The notes beneath the pieces were generated by a model. That model did not search any database and was not told the origin of the DNA. It saw only the letters and a list, made by a program, of their open reading frames with translations. A stretch of DNA of 64,000 nt from Ferroplasma acidarmanus Fer1 (GTDB taxonomy: Archaea; Thermoplasmatota; Thermoplasmata; Thermoplasmatales; Thermoplasmataceae): contig NC_021592.1 in NCBI RefSeq assembly GCF_000152265.2, positions 1,550,001-1,614,000 of the forward strand. The letters run 5' to 3'. A program made the translations under genes and the position numbers. Below are positions 45,122 to 54,716 of this stretch, piece after piece (position 1 is the first letter of the stretch; each line of letters begins with the position of its first letter).

Positions 45122-45820
45122 TTATTTAATGACTTCTGTATCCTTTTTAGTACCAATAAAAATGTATACCGATCCAAAGGCTTTCTCCTCAAATGTTACC
45201 ACATCCATATATTTTTTAATTATCTCACGAATTGATGAGTTTGGTGTCAGCCTTTTATATATGTAATAAATGAATCTATAATCTTTTGATTTCTCCCCCG
45301 TTAATTTTGCAATATAAGGTTGAAAATATTTTAAATAAAATCCGGTGATAAAACTGTAAAATTTATTATCTGATTTTCCCATTGCTATAACTCCCACTGT
45401 GCCATTAGAAACACGGACCATTTCCCTGATAACATCTTCTATATTATCCGCAGCATGCAGGGCAAACGTACTCATAACTGAATCAAAAGAATTGTCACGG
45501 AAGGGCAAATTGTTAAATGATGCAAGGACTCTTGTGGAGTCAACTATCGACATGTTCAACATATTTTCTGAATAATCGGTCATTACTACATATGTTTCCT
45601 TAATCTGTTTTATAATATATGTCAATTCACCCTTTCCGCTTGCAACATCAAGAATTTTTTCCGGCTGTGAAATGTGGAATATTCCATCTACAAGTCTGGT
45701 TCTCCACTTTACATCCTGAAAAAATGAGATTAATGCGTTGGCTCTGTCATATGATTTCGGAATTTTATTATAAACATCCCTTAAATCTTTGTCATCAGAC
45801 ATAAACCTATTTTCTTTCAT
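45122..45820 (-). CDS. UbiE/MenG-like SAM-dependent methyltransferase
   Basis: A class I methyltransferase of 232 residues. The N-terminal VYNKIPKSYDRANALISFFQDVKWR is the COQ5/UbiE signature region. The SAM motif LDVASGKGE is at 57-65, followed by MTDYSENMLNMS and NLPFRDNSFDSVMSTFALH. The family methylates the quinone ring in menaquinone or ubiquinone synthesis, which would fit the complex I genes at 54.7-64 kb. Other small-molecule substrates cannot be ruled out. The Trm112-like gene is 52 bp upstream on the same strand. Confidence 0.82.
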   Translation of the reverse strand: MKENRFMSDDKDLRDVYNKIPKSYDRANALISFFQDVKWRTRLVDGIFHISQPEKILDVASGKGELTYIIKQIKETYVVMTDYSENMLNMSIVDSTRVLASFNNLPFRDNSFDSVMSTFALHAADNIEDVIREMVRVSNGTVGVIAMGKSDNKFYSFITGFYLKYFQPYIAKLTGEKSKDYRFIYYIYKRLTPNSSIREIIKKYMDVVTFEEKAFGSVYIFIGTKKDTEVIK

Positions 45821-45872
45821 TTAAAATCCACTTCTTTTTAAATATATGTCACAGCATATCATATTCATGATT

Positions 45873-46226
45873 CTATGTTTTTTCGAGTACCTTAATATTA
45901 AATGGTTTTCCATTGTTTATTACAATATCAGGCAGATCACTTTTATATTTTGTAAGAAATTCCATATCTTTCTTTTCATCCCTGTAGGTATCAGGCAGCA
46001 ATATGTGTATGCTATTGATTATGGGATACCATCTTCCACAGGTATTGCATAGCAATATGCCGTTTTTCATATCATGATTCGCTCCGTCGTTGTTAGAATC
46101 TGTATACGTGTGCTCCCCGTGCCCTGGAATTATAACATTATCACCTTCTTCTCTAATTACTGATTTAGAAAATGAATTGCCCCTGCACATAGGGCATGCA
46201 ATCAGGTCTATTAAATCATATTGCAT
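45873..46226 (-). CDS. Trm112-like zinc-ribbon protein
   Basis: A 117-residue zinc protein. CPMC at residues 11-14 and CNTC at 60-63 form one zinc ribbon. LLCNTCGRWYPIINSIHILLPD is the Trm112/UPF0434 signature. Its central insert (about 25-53) is longer than usual. Trm112 proteins stabilise and activate several methyltransferases, in archaea too. The methyltransferase directly downstream on the same strand is an obvious candidate partner, but this is inferred from position. Confidence 0.75.
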   Translation of the reverse strand: MQYDLIDLIACPMCRGNSFSKSVIREEGDNVIIPGHGEHTYTDSNNDGANHDMKNGILLCNTCGRWYPIINSIHILLPDTYRDEKKDMEFLTKYKSDLPDIVINNGKPFNIKVLEKT

Positions 46227-46347
46227 TTAAACATCTACTATCTTTAACCGGATTCCATATATATGTTTTTTTATATGCTAATTATATAAATTATAAAAAT
46301 ATAAAACATATAAAATCTAAATACCCGGTAAAAAATATATAATATGC

Positions 46348-46911
46348 CTACGGTGGTGCCTGCAAATGCCCATATATGGCTTCATATCCAATGAACAGTG
46401 CAATTAGGGCGGTAAGCGCAAGCAATATGAACGCAACATAATAAAGGTACTTCCTGTCTTTTTCCGGCTTTGCAAATAAAACAACCGAGTAGACCGCAGA
46501 TATGCCACTCATTATATAGAGCCCCATTGCAGCAAACAAATTATCGCCGCTTTCCAGCTTAAAATTAACCATTGCTGCACTTTCAATAAATAGGTACACT
46601 CCTAACATTACTCCGGGAATTGAAAGAGTCCTTAAATTATACCCTTTGTAGATCATTATGGAACCTGCAATAAGCAGCATTCCAAGTATCATAATAGGGT
46701 CTCCAAATAGCATATTGTATGAACCGGGCAATGGCCAGAACTCAGACATTTCAAACCCGGACATAAAATCAAAACCACCAAAGATAAAGGCTGGAACTAC
46801 TAACTCTTTCACATCTCTACCCTTTGCGACTTGATAAAAAAACGCGGAAATCAAGCCTGCACTTACACCCAAACTTAATAGCATCACAGCTAACGGGTCA
46901 ACAAATCCCAT
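46348..46911 (-). CDS. DUF981-like membrane protein
   Basis: A 187-residue protein with about six helices. The segment FGGFDFMSGFEMSEFWPLPGSYNMLFGDP in the first third looks like the conserved core of the DUF981 group found in Thermoplasmatales and Sulfolobales. No function is established. It appears to be a single gene with its own TATA-like element upstream of 46911. Confidence 0.65.
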   Translation of the reverse strand: MGFVDPLAVMLLSLGVSAGLISAFFYQVAKGRDVKELVVPAFIFGGFDFMSGFEMSEFWPLPGSYNMLFGDPIMILGMLLIAGSIMIYKGYNLRTLSIPGVMLGVYLFIESAAMVNFKLESGDNLFAAMGLYIMSGISAVYSVVLFAKPEKDRKYLYYVAFILLALTALIALFIGYEAIYGHLQAPP

Positions 46912-47018
46912 ATAAAATCACAACAATTTATTTCATATCTTTATTTATATATTTCCTATTTTATGAATATATTCACATAATTAATATTATGGAATGCCAG
47001 TTCCGGGATTTATAAGAA

Positions 47019-47357
47019 TTAAACCAGCATAGTCAGCATTGCGTGTGATATCAATATTAAAGTCGACAACATGTTAAACCCGGTAAACTCAAACAGTGCT
47101 ATTCCTATACCCGCTCCAAGAAACATTGAGGAAATAAGGTATGCAAGTGTCCTTATGCCAAAAAATAAAATTATGCCTGTAACCAGTGCAATAATTGGAG
47201 CATAGACACTTTGCGAAATGGTTATGCCCGCGGTGGAATAATGCAACAGATATGGATATAAAAATGCAACAAATTTTGCACCAAATACAAATCCAATTAT
47301 TATTCCTATTACAGTTTCAATATCGTTTTTCAACCTGATATATTTTTTAATGTCCAT
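47019..47357 (-). CDS. Small membrane protein, unknown function (112 residues)
   Basis: A protein with three to four hydrophobic helices and a short charged N terminus (MDIKKYIRLKNDIETV). Glycine-rich segments (IIIGFVFGAKFVAF, SMFLGAGIGIALFEF) suggest close helix packing. A TATA-like tract (AATATTTAAAC) lies about 23 nt upstream of the ATG, supporting a real leaderless gene. No family is recognised. Confidence 0.6.
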   Translation of the reverse strand: MDIKKYIRLKNDIETVIGIIIGFVFGAKFVAFLYPYLLHYSTAGITISQSVYAPIIALVTGIILFFGIRTLAYLISSMFLGAGIGIALFEFTGFNMLSTLILISHAMLTMLV

Positions 47358-47459
47358 TAAAGCTTATAAATAAATTCGCTGTTTAAATATTTCGATTTTG
47401 CTGTTTTAATTTTCTATATATATACATATATATTATACTTTAATGTATAGTTTAGCTTA

Positions 47460-47471
47460 TTTTTATATATA
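47460..47471 (+). promoter_or_regulatory. TATA box for the amino acid permease
   Basis: TTTTTATATAT ends 19 nt before the ATG at 47490, the spacing of a leaderless promoter, in a strongly AT-rich divergent region. Confidence 0.5.
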
Positions 47472-47489
47472 ATAAAATGATACGGGCAT

Positions 47490-48866
47490 ATGGAAAATCA
47501 ATTAAAATCAAACGCCATATCACTTCATGGATTAATTTTTCAGGGCATGGGGCAATTATCTCCATTATTTACATTTGACGGAATCATAAGTGTTGCAGCA
47601 TTTGCTGAGGGGGCAAGCCCATTAGCTTTCCTTATAGGGTTAATTGCATCACTCCTCACCGGAAATACTCTTTACCAGTTTTCTAAAAGAACTGCAAGTG
47701 CAAGGGGTTATTATGGATATTCCGGATACTCATTGGGGAACCACGCAGGATTCATTACCAGTTACCTGTACCTTATATACCAGCTGGCAAATCTTATATT
47801 CATTCTCTCATTTTTTATAATGATATTCAATCCAGCTATTCTTTATCTTACGGGTGTAAAGGTACCATACTATTATGGAATTATACTGGTAATCGCTATC
47901 AGCATACCTTCATTTTATGCGATTTACAAAGGCATTGTCCCATCGTTTAAATCACAGATAATTATAAATGTGGTGGAGATAATATTTGTTGTTTCAATTT
48001 CTATTATAATTATAGTGACATCCAGGGACAACACCCTTTCGGTGTTTTCACCTATATCCGGATATAAGAACCTGTTCCTGGGGTTCATAACAGGAAGTTT
48101 TCTTGCATATACTGGATATGGTTCTATTGTACCACTTGGCGAAGAGGCACAGGCCCCGAGAAAAAATATAGGTATTGCAATAGTAGCTATGCTGTTGATC
48201 ATCGGGGTGCTTGACCTTCTAATTTCCTATGCACTGGTAGTAGGATTCGGCCTTAGCAACATGTCCAGTTTTTCAGACACCGTTATTCCTGCATTTATTG
48301 TCATAAAATCACATATCGGGCTATATACTTCCATGTTCTTCTTAGCTTTCAACTTTTTTATAATTTACACGCTGTTCAATACAATAGGCACGGCTATAAC
48401 ACGGAACATATATTCTATGGCACGTGACGGTTACCTGCCACCTGCATTTTCAAAATTAAATAAGCATAACGCGCCGCAAAATGCACTTTTCCTCCTGCTC
48501 GGAATTTTTATCGCTGTAGGTGGAATTTCAACCTATGTATTTTACAGTTCATTCAATGTAAATGGATTTTTGAACCAGTTTATATTCTATGCAACCATAA
48601 GCACACTTGCTACATTAATCATCCACATGATTGTGAATTCCGGGCTATCAAAGGTTCATAAAAATTTTACATTTGATATTTTAATCCCATCAGTCTCAAC
48701 AATTATAATACTTATTGCTCTGTATTACGCCATTTCTACCCTGGCATTTCCATTCACATACGCACTTATTATTATGGCATTGTACATAATTATTGTAGTA
48801 GTTATGGACCTATCATTAAAAGGAAAAATGAAAAATATAAACTTTAATTCAGCTGTTGATAAATAA
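47490..48866 (+). CDS. APC-family amino acid permease
   Basis: A 12-helix transporter of 458 residues in the amino acid-polyamine-organocation superfamily. The first helix region ISLHGLIFQGMGQLSPLFTFDG is the unwound substrate-binding site, and FLAYTGYGSIVPLGEEAQAPRKN in the middle is the conserved APC segment. Amino acid or polyamine uptake with H+ is expected; the substrate is unknown. It converges with the isochorismatase-fold gene with a 2-nt gap. Confidence 0.88.
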   Translation: MENQLKSNAISLHGLIFQGMGQLSPLFTFDGIISVAAFAEGASPLAFLIGLIASLLTGNTLYQFSKRTASARGYYGYSGYSLGNHAGFITSYLYLIYQLANLIFILSFFIMIFNPAILYLTGVKVPYYYGIILVIAISIPSFYAIYKGIVPSFKSQIIINVVEIIFVVSISIIIIVTSRDNTLSVFSPISGYKNLFLGFITGSFLAYTGYGSIVPLGEEAQAPRKNIGIAIVAMLLIIGVLDLLISYALVVGFGLSNMSSFSDTVIPAFIVIKSHIGLYTSMFFLAFNFFIIYTLFNTIGTAITRNIYSMARDGYLPPAFSKLNKHNAPQNALFLLLGIFIAVGGISTYVFYSSFNVNGFLNQFIFYATISTLATLIIHMIVNSGLSKVHKNFTFDILIPSVSTIIILIALYYAISTLAFPFTYALIIMALYIIIVVVMDLSLKGKMKNINFNSAVDK

Positions 48867-48868
48867 AA

Positions 48869-49504
48869 TTATTTCTTCTTTATTATATTTATTATAGATT
48901 CTGTATCCATTACTGTCGTTACAGCAGACATAGATTTAAGTGAAATTTCATGCATTTCCTTGCTATGGGAAGAACATGAATCTGATGCGACTACAGTGTA
49001 ATAACCATGGTTTATAGCATCTCTGACACTTGATTCCACTCCAATCTCTGTAGCAATTCCTGTGAATACCAGGGTAGTTATTCCTGCACCCTTAAGCATA
49101 TTCTCAACATTGGTTCCGGTAAATACGCTGGCAGTATGTTTATTCAATACATAATCATCCTTTTCAGGAGCCAGTTCCCTGTATATTTCTGCATCTTCGG
49201 ACCCGGGGGCCATAAATACAGGAAGTTTTGACGGGTCATCAACACCGAATCTTTTCATATAGCTGTATATGTTGGAAGGGGCCATGTATTTGAATGGAAG
49301 CGGCGTTATCTTTGTATACAAAACCGCTACGCCATGTTCTCTGGATGTGGCTGTTAATTTCTTTACATTAGAAACGAATTCATCTTTGTTGAATATATTC
49401 TTTACCAGCCCGTTCTGAATATCCCAGTTCACAAGCATGGTATGTGCAGGGTCAAGTATCTCCTCCATATTCTCATAGATCTGTTTATTTCCTATAGTTT
49501 TCAT
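48869..49504 (-). CDS. Isochorismatase-fold hydrolase lacking the usual cysteine
   Basis: A 211-residue alpha/beta hydrolase of the isochorismatase/nicotinamidase superfamily. The catalytic Asp28 (LVNWDIQNG) and Lys122 (VLNKHTASVFTGT) are present. The position of the nucleophilic Cys is Gly155 (TGIATEIGVES), as in isochorismatase proper and some other non-thiol members. It is therefore probably not a nicotinamidase. It lies 4 nt downstream of sirC. The substrate is unknown. Confidence 0.8.
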   Translation of the reverse strand: MKTIGNKQIYENMEEILDPAHTMLVNWDIQNGLVKNIFNKDEFVSNVKKLTATSREHGVAVLYTKITPLPFKYMAPSNIYSYMKRFGVDDPSKLPVFMAPGSEDAEIYRELAPEKDDYVLNKHTASVFTGTNVENMLKGAGITTLVFTGIATEIGVESSVRDAINHGYYTVVASDSCSSHSKEMHEISLKSMSAVTTVMDTESIINIIKKK

Positions 49505-49508
49505 GCAT

Positions 49509-50003
49509 CTACATTTTTTTATTATATATTGTTTTTATGTCTTCTTCAAAATTATTGCTATTGTGTATTAAGTCCTCCTCCAGTTCAGTTTTCAACCGCC
49601 TGGCGATGGCCGGAGCCATTCCATCTGTGCTTATAGATAATGTTAGATTGCCAATTATGGTACTGGCCACCATCATTATATCTGAATTCCTATGGTTGCT
49701 GAGATCATCATGCAAAATTCCTAATTTCCTGCACTCTATTGATATCTTCCTGTTTAATCCCTGATTACTGGTGGCACATATGACAAGAAAATAGTTCTCT
49801 GTAATATCATCAATTCTTATTTCCCTTTCAATGATATTTATCTTCCCCCCTTTGCCCAGGGTTCTTATATACTCTGTCACTTCCGGTGCAATTACAGAAA
49901 TTTCCGGAGATTCTTTTATAAGTTTTTTTATTTTCGCTTCTGCAATTTTTCCACCTCCTGCAAATAATACCTTTTTCCCAGTAATTTTAATATTGAATAT
50001 CAT
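49509..50003 (-). CDS. sirC: Precorrin-2 dehydrogenase SirC
   Basis: A 164-residue NAD-dependent enzyme that oxidises precorrin-2 to sirohydrochlorin for siroheme, heme or cobalamin. VLFAGGGKIAEAKIKKL is the nucleotide-binding loop, with FLVICATSNQGLN and SDIMMVASTIIGNLTLSISTDGMAPAIARRLK following, the latter typical of SirC/Met8p. It lacks the chelatase and methyltransferase parts of CysG. Together with the CobN-type chelatase it points to a tetrapyrrole pathway spread over the chromosome. Confidence 0.9.
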   Translation of the reverse strand: MIFNIKITGKKVLFAGGGKIAEAKIKKLIKESPEISVIAPEVTEYIRTLGKGGKINIIEREIRIDDITENYFLVICATSNQGLNRKISIECRKLGILHDDLSNHRNSDIMMVASTIIGNLTLSISTDGMAPAIARRLKTELEEDLIHNSNNFEEDIKTIYNKKM

Positions 50004-50347
50004 GAACAGGTATGGATAAGTTGCAATTGAAATTAACTATTGTTATCCACTTATTATAAGGCATGGCGGAAGTACATACTTGCTATACACCCTGTAATCG
50101 CAGAAAGTTAATGGTTGAAGATATAACATCCCCTTCCTGAAGTCATAAATACCCGGGTGATGAAGGAAGACAATATGGGCTTTCATATAACTACATATGC
50201 TGAGTTAATGTAATCTTTGTCTTTAAAGAATTTGAATTTTATATAGTTATGTGCGCTCAGATTTATTAAATGAGACTGAACCACCTGCCATAGCATTCTT
50301 ATAGGTTGCAATAAGAAAAGTATTATTATTAAACATTATTCAGTTAT
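50004..50347. other. 344-bp intergenic region between divergent genes
   Basis: It holds the sirC promoter and that of the acyl-CoA dehydrogenase (ATTATTATTAAAC tract near 50320). A 25-codon frame at 50063-50140 (MAEVHTCYTPCNRRKLMVED) has no promoter at the right distance and is not claimed. A 10-bp inverted pair (50184-50193 with 50244-50253, one mismatch) may be chance. Confidence 0.4.
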
Positions 50348-51481
50348 ATGCTTAATGAAAATGAAACAAATGTTTTGAAATATGTCCGGGAACTTGCAGA
50401 AACAAAAATCAAGCCAAGAGCCCGGGAAATAGACGAAAAAATGGAAGTTCCCGAAGATATTATACAGGCCATGAGGGATATGGGACTGTTTGCATCATAT
50501 ATACCTGAAAAATACGGTGGATACGGCCTTAGCTTTCCATTCCTTGTCAATGTTATTGAAACAATATCTGAAGCATGCCCCAGTACTGCCCTTGTCCTTG
50601 ACGGAGCCCTGACCCTATTTGCAGAACCACTGATAATGTTTGGAAGCGAGGAGCTGAATAAAAAATATTTAACAGAGATAGCAAAGGGTGCAGTTGGCGG
50701 CCTTGCAATAACAGAACCCGGGTCTGGAAGCGATGCAGCATCCATATCTACAAGGGCTGAAAAATGTGAAGGCGGGTATAAAATTACCGGAACCAAGACC
50801 TTTATTTCCAATGGCAGGATAGCAAAATTCTTTGTGATGGATGCTTCTACAGATAAATCAAAGGGGTACAAAGGAATTACCACATTTGTTGTTGACGGCA
50901 ATGCCCCTGGATTAGAAATTAGCAGGGATATACATAAGATGGGCATCAGGGGTTCCAGTACCGTTGAGTTGAATTTCCATGAAGTTTTTGTTCCTGAATC
51001 AAATATTGTCGGTGAATATAACAAGGGTTTTTCAGTAATAATGGACACGCTGGATGCCGGAAGGATTGGAATAGCAGCCCAGGCACTGGGAATAGCCAGA
51101 TCTGCGTTCCATGAAGCACTTGAATATATAAACACAAGAAAACAGTTCAACAAAAAAATCATTGATTTCCAGGGCATCCAGTTTATGATAGCAGAAATGG
51201 AAAGCAGGATAAAGGCTTCTGATCTGCTTATCAGGGAAGCTGCAGAGAAATGGCAGAACCATGAGGATACCGTGGAGCTCTCATCCATTGCAAAGATGTA
51301 TGCCTCTGATACCGCAGTATATGTGGCAGAAAGGTCACTGCAGCTATTCGGTGGATATGGTTATACTACAGATTTCAATGCTGAAAGGCATATGCGTGAT
51401 GCAAAAATTACACAGATATATGAAGGAACCAACGAAATTCAGAAAATAATTATATCCCGGGAAATAATGAAAAATTTATAA
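50348..51481 (+). CDS. Acyl-CoA dehydrogenase
   Basis: A 377-residue FAD enzyme that introduces the alpha,beta double bond in acyl-CoA. It has the helical N domain, the motif GGLAITEPGSGSDAASI, the FAD-binding ITGTKTFISNG and the C-terminal FGGYGYTTDFNAERHMRDAKITQIYEGTNEIQ. The glutamate in YEGTNEIQ (near residue 365) is in the place of the catalytic base. Substrate chain length is unknown. Single gene with its own promoter, followed 31 nt later by gatD. Confidence 0.92.
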   Translation: MLNENETNVLKYVRELAETKIKPRAREIDEKMEVPEDIIQAMRDMGLFASYIPEKYGGYGLSFPFLVNVIETISEACPSTALVLDGALTLFAEPLIMFGSEELNKKYLTEIAKGAVGGLAITEPGSGSDAASISTRAEKCEGGYKITGTKTFISNGRIAKFFVMDASTDKSKGYKGITTFVVDGNAPGLEISRDIHKMGIRGSSTVELNFHEVFVPESNIVGEYNKGFSVIMDTLDAGRIGIAAQALGIARSAFHEALEYINTRKQFNKKIIDFQGIQFMIAEMESRIKASDLLIREAAEKWQNHEDTVELSSIAKMYASDTAVYVAERSLQLFGGYGYTTDFNAERHMRDAKITQIYEGTNEIQKIIISREIMKNL

Positions 51482-51512
51482 AGTTTTTATATGTCAGAAA
51501 CATTGAAGGATA

Positions 51513-52721
51513 ATGTTAATCGGGCAGAAAATTATATTTTCCTATAAAGGCCAGGAATATGCCGGAACCTATATAAGTTCCGGAAAAAATACAATAACAG
51601 TTAAACTGGGAAGTGGCTACAATATTACAGTGGATGCCAGTTCAATTGAAATTAAAAAAGAATACTCCATGGAAAAAGGGGATAAACCTGGAGCTGAAAC
51701 CAAAAATTCAGGTTGTGGGGAAAATGGAGTATGTATACTTACAACAGGGGGAACAATAGCAAGCTCGGTGGATTACACTACCGGAGCCGTAAAACCTGTT
51801 AAGGACATATCATATTTATATAATTTTGTTAATAATATTAGTCAGTTCAAACTTTACCATGAAAGCATAGACAATATACTCAGTGAGAATGTTAACGCAG
51901 AAAAATGGGTACAGTTTGCAAGGAAGGCAAGGGATGCAATGAAAAAGGGTAACTCAGTTATAATATTCCATGGAACAGATACCATGCAGTACTCCGCTTC
52001 CGCATTATCATTTATGTTTGAGGAGCAGACGGAGCCCATTATATTTACTGGCAGCCAGAGAAGTTCTGACAGGCCAAGCAGTGATGCATTTCTTAATATA
52101 GAGGGTTCAATACACTTTGCATCCACGGATATGGGGGAAGTTGGAATTGCAATGCATACAGATACATCTGATGATTCTATTTCCCTTTACCGTGCAACAA
52201 GGGCCAGGAAAATGCACACAAGCAGCCGTGATGCGTTTAAATCAATCAGCGAACCGCCATTGGGGTTATACGCAGATGGAAAAGTCAAAGAAATTAAAAA
52301 TATAAGGCATAAATCGGACAGCATAATTTTAAAAGACAGGCTTGATAAAAATATAGGGCTCATATATTTCTATCCTGGCATGGCAGAAGAGGATTTTTAT
52401 AACCTATCATACAACAAAAAGGCAGTTATTATTATGGGAACCGGCCTGGGGCACACATCTACCGGAATTATAGATGTAATAAGAAAATTATCCCGGGAAA
52501 CCCATTTCTTTATGACCTCACAGTGTATTTACGGAAATGTAAATATGAATGTTTATTCCACTGGCAGGGAACTGATAGATGCAGGAGTAATCCCGCTGCA
52601 GAATATGCTTGCGGAAACTGCCATGGTTAAAGCAATGTACCTTTCTGCCAATTATCCTGATAATTTTGTTGAACTGATGCAGAAGAACCTCCGGGGAGAA
52701 TTCGAAGATACGGTGAAGTGA
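51513..52721 (+). CDS. gatD: Glu-tRNA(Gln) amidotransferase subunit D
   Basis: The archaeal asparaginase-like glutaminase subunit of 402 residues. It frees ammonia to convert Glu-tRNA(Gln) to Gln-tRNA(Gln). An N-terminal SH3-like domain (1-50) is followed by the asparaginase domain with TTGGTIASSVDYTTGAV near residue 75 and FHGTDTMQYSASAL near 153. These include both catalytic threonines, and the later aspartate and lysine are also present. Its stop overlaps the possible GTG start of gatE. Confidence 0.94.
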   Translation: MLIGQKIIFSYKGQEYAGTYISSGKNTITVKLGSGYNITVDASSIEIKKEYSMEKGDKPGAETKNSGCGENGVCILTTGGTIASSVDYTTGAVKPVKDISYLYNFVNNISQFKLYHESIDNILSENVNAEKWVQFARKARDAMKKGNSVIIFHGTDTMQYSASALSFMFEEQTEPIIFTGSQRSSDRPSSDAFLNIEGSIHFASTDMGEVGIAMHTDTSDDSISLYRATRARKMHTSSRDAFKSISEPPLGLYADGKVKEIKNIRHKSDSIILKDRLDKNIGLIYFYPGMAEEDFYNLSYNKKAVIIMGTGLGHTSTGIIDVIRKLSRETHFFMTSQCIYGNVNMNVYSTGRELIDAGVIPLQNMLAETAMVKAMYLSANYPDNFVELMQKNLRGEFEDTVK

Positions 52722-52726
52722 TAGAA

Positions 52727-54580
52727 ATGAAGATAGGTCTAGAAATACATTTTCAGCTGGGTGGCAATAAATTGTTCTGTTCGTGCAGTACCGAAGGCAC
52801 AGAGTTAAATGAATCATTTACCAGAAAATTAACACCGGTTATGGGGGAGCTTGGAAAACTCGATACTGCTGTAGAATATGAAACCATACGAAACAGGAAT
52901 TTCTTATACAGGGCAAGCTCAAATTCATGCCTTGTAGAAAAGGATGAAGAACCACCCCATCCTGTAAATCCGGATGCATTAAAAACTACTATTGCAATTT
53001 CAAAGGCTTTACACTGTAAAGTTCTGGATTACACATCATTTATGAGGAAAATAGTGGTTGATGGTTCAAACACATCAGGCTTTCAGAGAACCGGCATTGT
53101 GGGCATGGACGGCTACGTAAAAACTTCCAGGGGGAATGTTAGGATATCTACAATAACACTTGAGGAGGATGCGTGCAGAAAGCTTTCTGAAAAAGAGGGT
53201 GTTGTGGAATATTCCCTTGACAGGCTGGGAATACCGCTTATTGAAATTTCAACAGAACCGGATATAATAGACCCGGACCACGCACTGGAAACTGCAAAGG
53301 CCATAGGGCATTATGTCATGTCAATGCAGAATTTCAGGGGAGAAGTAGACTCCATAAGGCAGGATGTCAATTTTTCCATGGGCTTCGGAAGGGTAGAAAT
53401 AAAGGGAGTTTCGAAACTATCCTTTATAAAAGATACCATAGAATATGAAATTAAAAGGCAGAGTTCGCTCGAAGCCATATCACGGATACTGGCTGAAAAG
53501 CCCCATGAAATTGGAAACTTCATTGATATCACAGGAATGTTCACGAATACGGATTCATCAATGATTAAAAAATCAATAGCTTCTGGAAAATCTGTAATGT
53601 GCGCCAGAGTATCTGCATGCAATGGATTGATGAAACACGGAAATTATAAACTTGGAAGGGAATTTGCAGATGTTGCTAAGAATATGGGCCTGGGGGGATT
53701 AATGCACTCGGATGAGTTTCCGGCATATGGCCTTTCAGACGAAGAGCTCCACAGTATATATTCCACTGCTGGGAAGGGCGATAATGATGCTGTAATAGTG
53801 GTACTGGGAGAAAAATCACGTATTGAAAAGTTAAAGCCATTGCTTGATGAAAGGTTCGATAAAATACTGAAAATGCAGCTGGAGGAAACACGGTCAGCAA
53901 CACCATCCGGGGAGACCCGGTATCTAAGGCCACTGGCAGGCAAGGAAAGGATGTATCCTGAGACAGATATTCCAGCTGTAAAAATAACAGAAGCAATAAT
54001 GGAAAGCATAGAAAAACTGGTACCAAAATCACTCGAGGAAACCATGAATGAACTTACAAAGAAATTCAAGCTCTCACAGGTTGAAGCTGAGTCTTTAATA
54101 AATAATAATTTGCTTTCTCTATTTAAAGCACTGGCTGGCAATTTCGATAATCCACACATCTTATCCCGTATTCTGTTGCAAACCATTCCAGAATTGGAAA
54201 ACAAAAAGGGCAAGAAACTTTCACAGGTGCAGATGGTTGATATATTTGGAAATCAGTATTTAGAAGCCAGGCAATTGCCGCAGTATCATAATACTGATAG
54301 CATACTGGAATTGTCCAGGAGAGAAAAATGGGATCGCAATACCTTTGAAACGGCTTTATCGCTTTACATAATAGATAATATACCTGTATCAGAACTGGAA
54401 AAACGGGAAGAACTAAAAATGTTAAATGATAATGAGATTAAAAAAATCCTGGACGAGCTGGTAAAGGATGGTAATGTCACACAGAAAAATGTAATTCCAC
54501 TGTTCAGAGGGAAAACAAAACAATCTTTTAACCCATCTGATGTTATCAAAATATTTGTAACCATGCAAAATCAAAAATAA
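52727..54580 (+). CDS. gatE: Glu-tRNA(Gln) amidotransferase subunit E
   Basis: The tRNA-binding and kinase subunit of the archaeal GatDE enzyme (617 residues from this ATG; a GTG at 52718 overlapping gatD is also possible). KIGLEIHFQLGGNKLFCSC and the histidine/cysteine region of the cradle domain are at the N terminus. IEISTEPDI, LRPLAGKERMYPETDIP and the C-terminal helical and YqeY-like tail follow. It confirms that this organism makes Gln-tRNA by transamidation. Confidence 0.94.
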   Translation: MKIGLEIHFQLGGNKLFCSCSTEGTELNESFTRKLTPVMGELGKLDTAVEYETIRNRNFLYRASSNSCLVEKDEEPPHPVNPDALKTTIAISKALHCKVLDYTSFMRKIVVDGSNTSGFQRTGIVGMDGYVKTSRGNVRISTITLEEDACRKLSEKEGVVEYSLDRLGIPLIEISTEPDIIDPDHALETAKAIGHYVMSMQNFRGEVDSIRQDVNFSMGFGRVEIKGVSKLSFIKDTIEYEIKRQSSLEAISRILAEKPHEIGNFIDITGMFTNTDSSMIKKSIASGKSVMCARVSACNGLMKHGNYKLGREFADVAKNMGLGGLMHSDEFPAYGLSDEELHSIYSTAGKGDNDAVIVVLGEKSRIEKLKPLLDERFDKILKMQLEETRSATPSGETRYLRPLAGKERMYPETDIPAVKITEAIMESIEKLVPKSLEETMNELTKKFKLSQVEAESLINNNLLSLFKALAGNFDNPHILSRILLQTIPELENKKGKKLSQVQMVDIFGNQYLEARQLPQYHNTDSILELSRREKWDRNTFETALSLYIIDNIPVSELEKREELKMLNDNEIKKILDELVKDGNVTQKNVIPLFRGKTKQSFNPSDVIKIFVTMQNQK

Positions 54581-54682
54581 AAATTGTCATTTTTGTAGTG
54601 GTAAATGTTACTAATTAAAGAATTAAAAAGTAACTTTAACGATTTCAGAAATGCCGGAAATTACATATTTTCTTACCATTCG

Positions 54683-54695
54683 ATATAATTAAATA
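54683..54695 (+). promoter_or_regulatory. TATA region of the complex I operon
   Basis: ATATAATTAAATA lies 22-34 nt before the ATG at 54717. A purine-rich GAGGG precedes the start directly. The main promoter of the 12-gene nuo operon is expected here. Confidence 0.45.
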
Positions 54696-54716
54696 GGCTG
54701 TAAAAATATAAGAGGG

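Noticed and set aside
50063-50140. 25-codon peptide with two cysteines
   Set aside because: It has no TATA box or ribosome-binding site at a suitable distance and is too short to judge.
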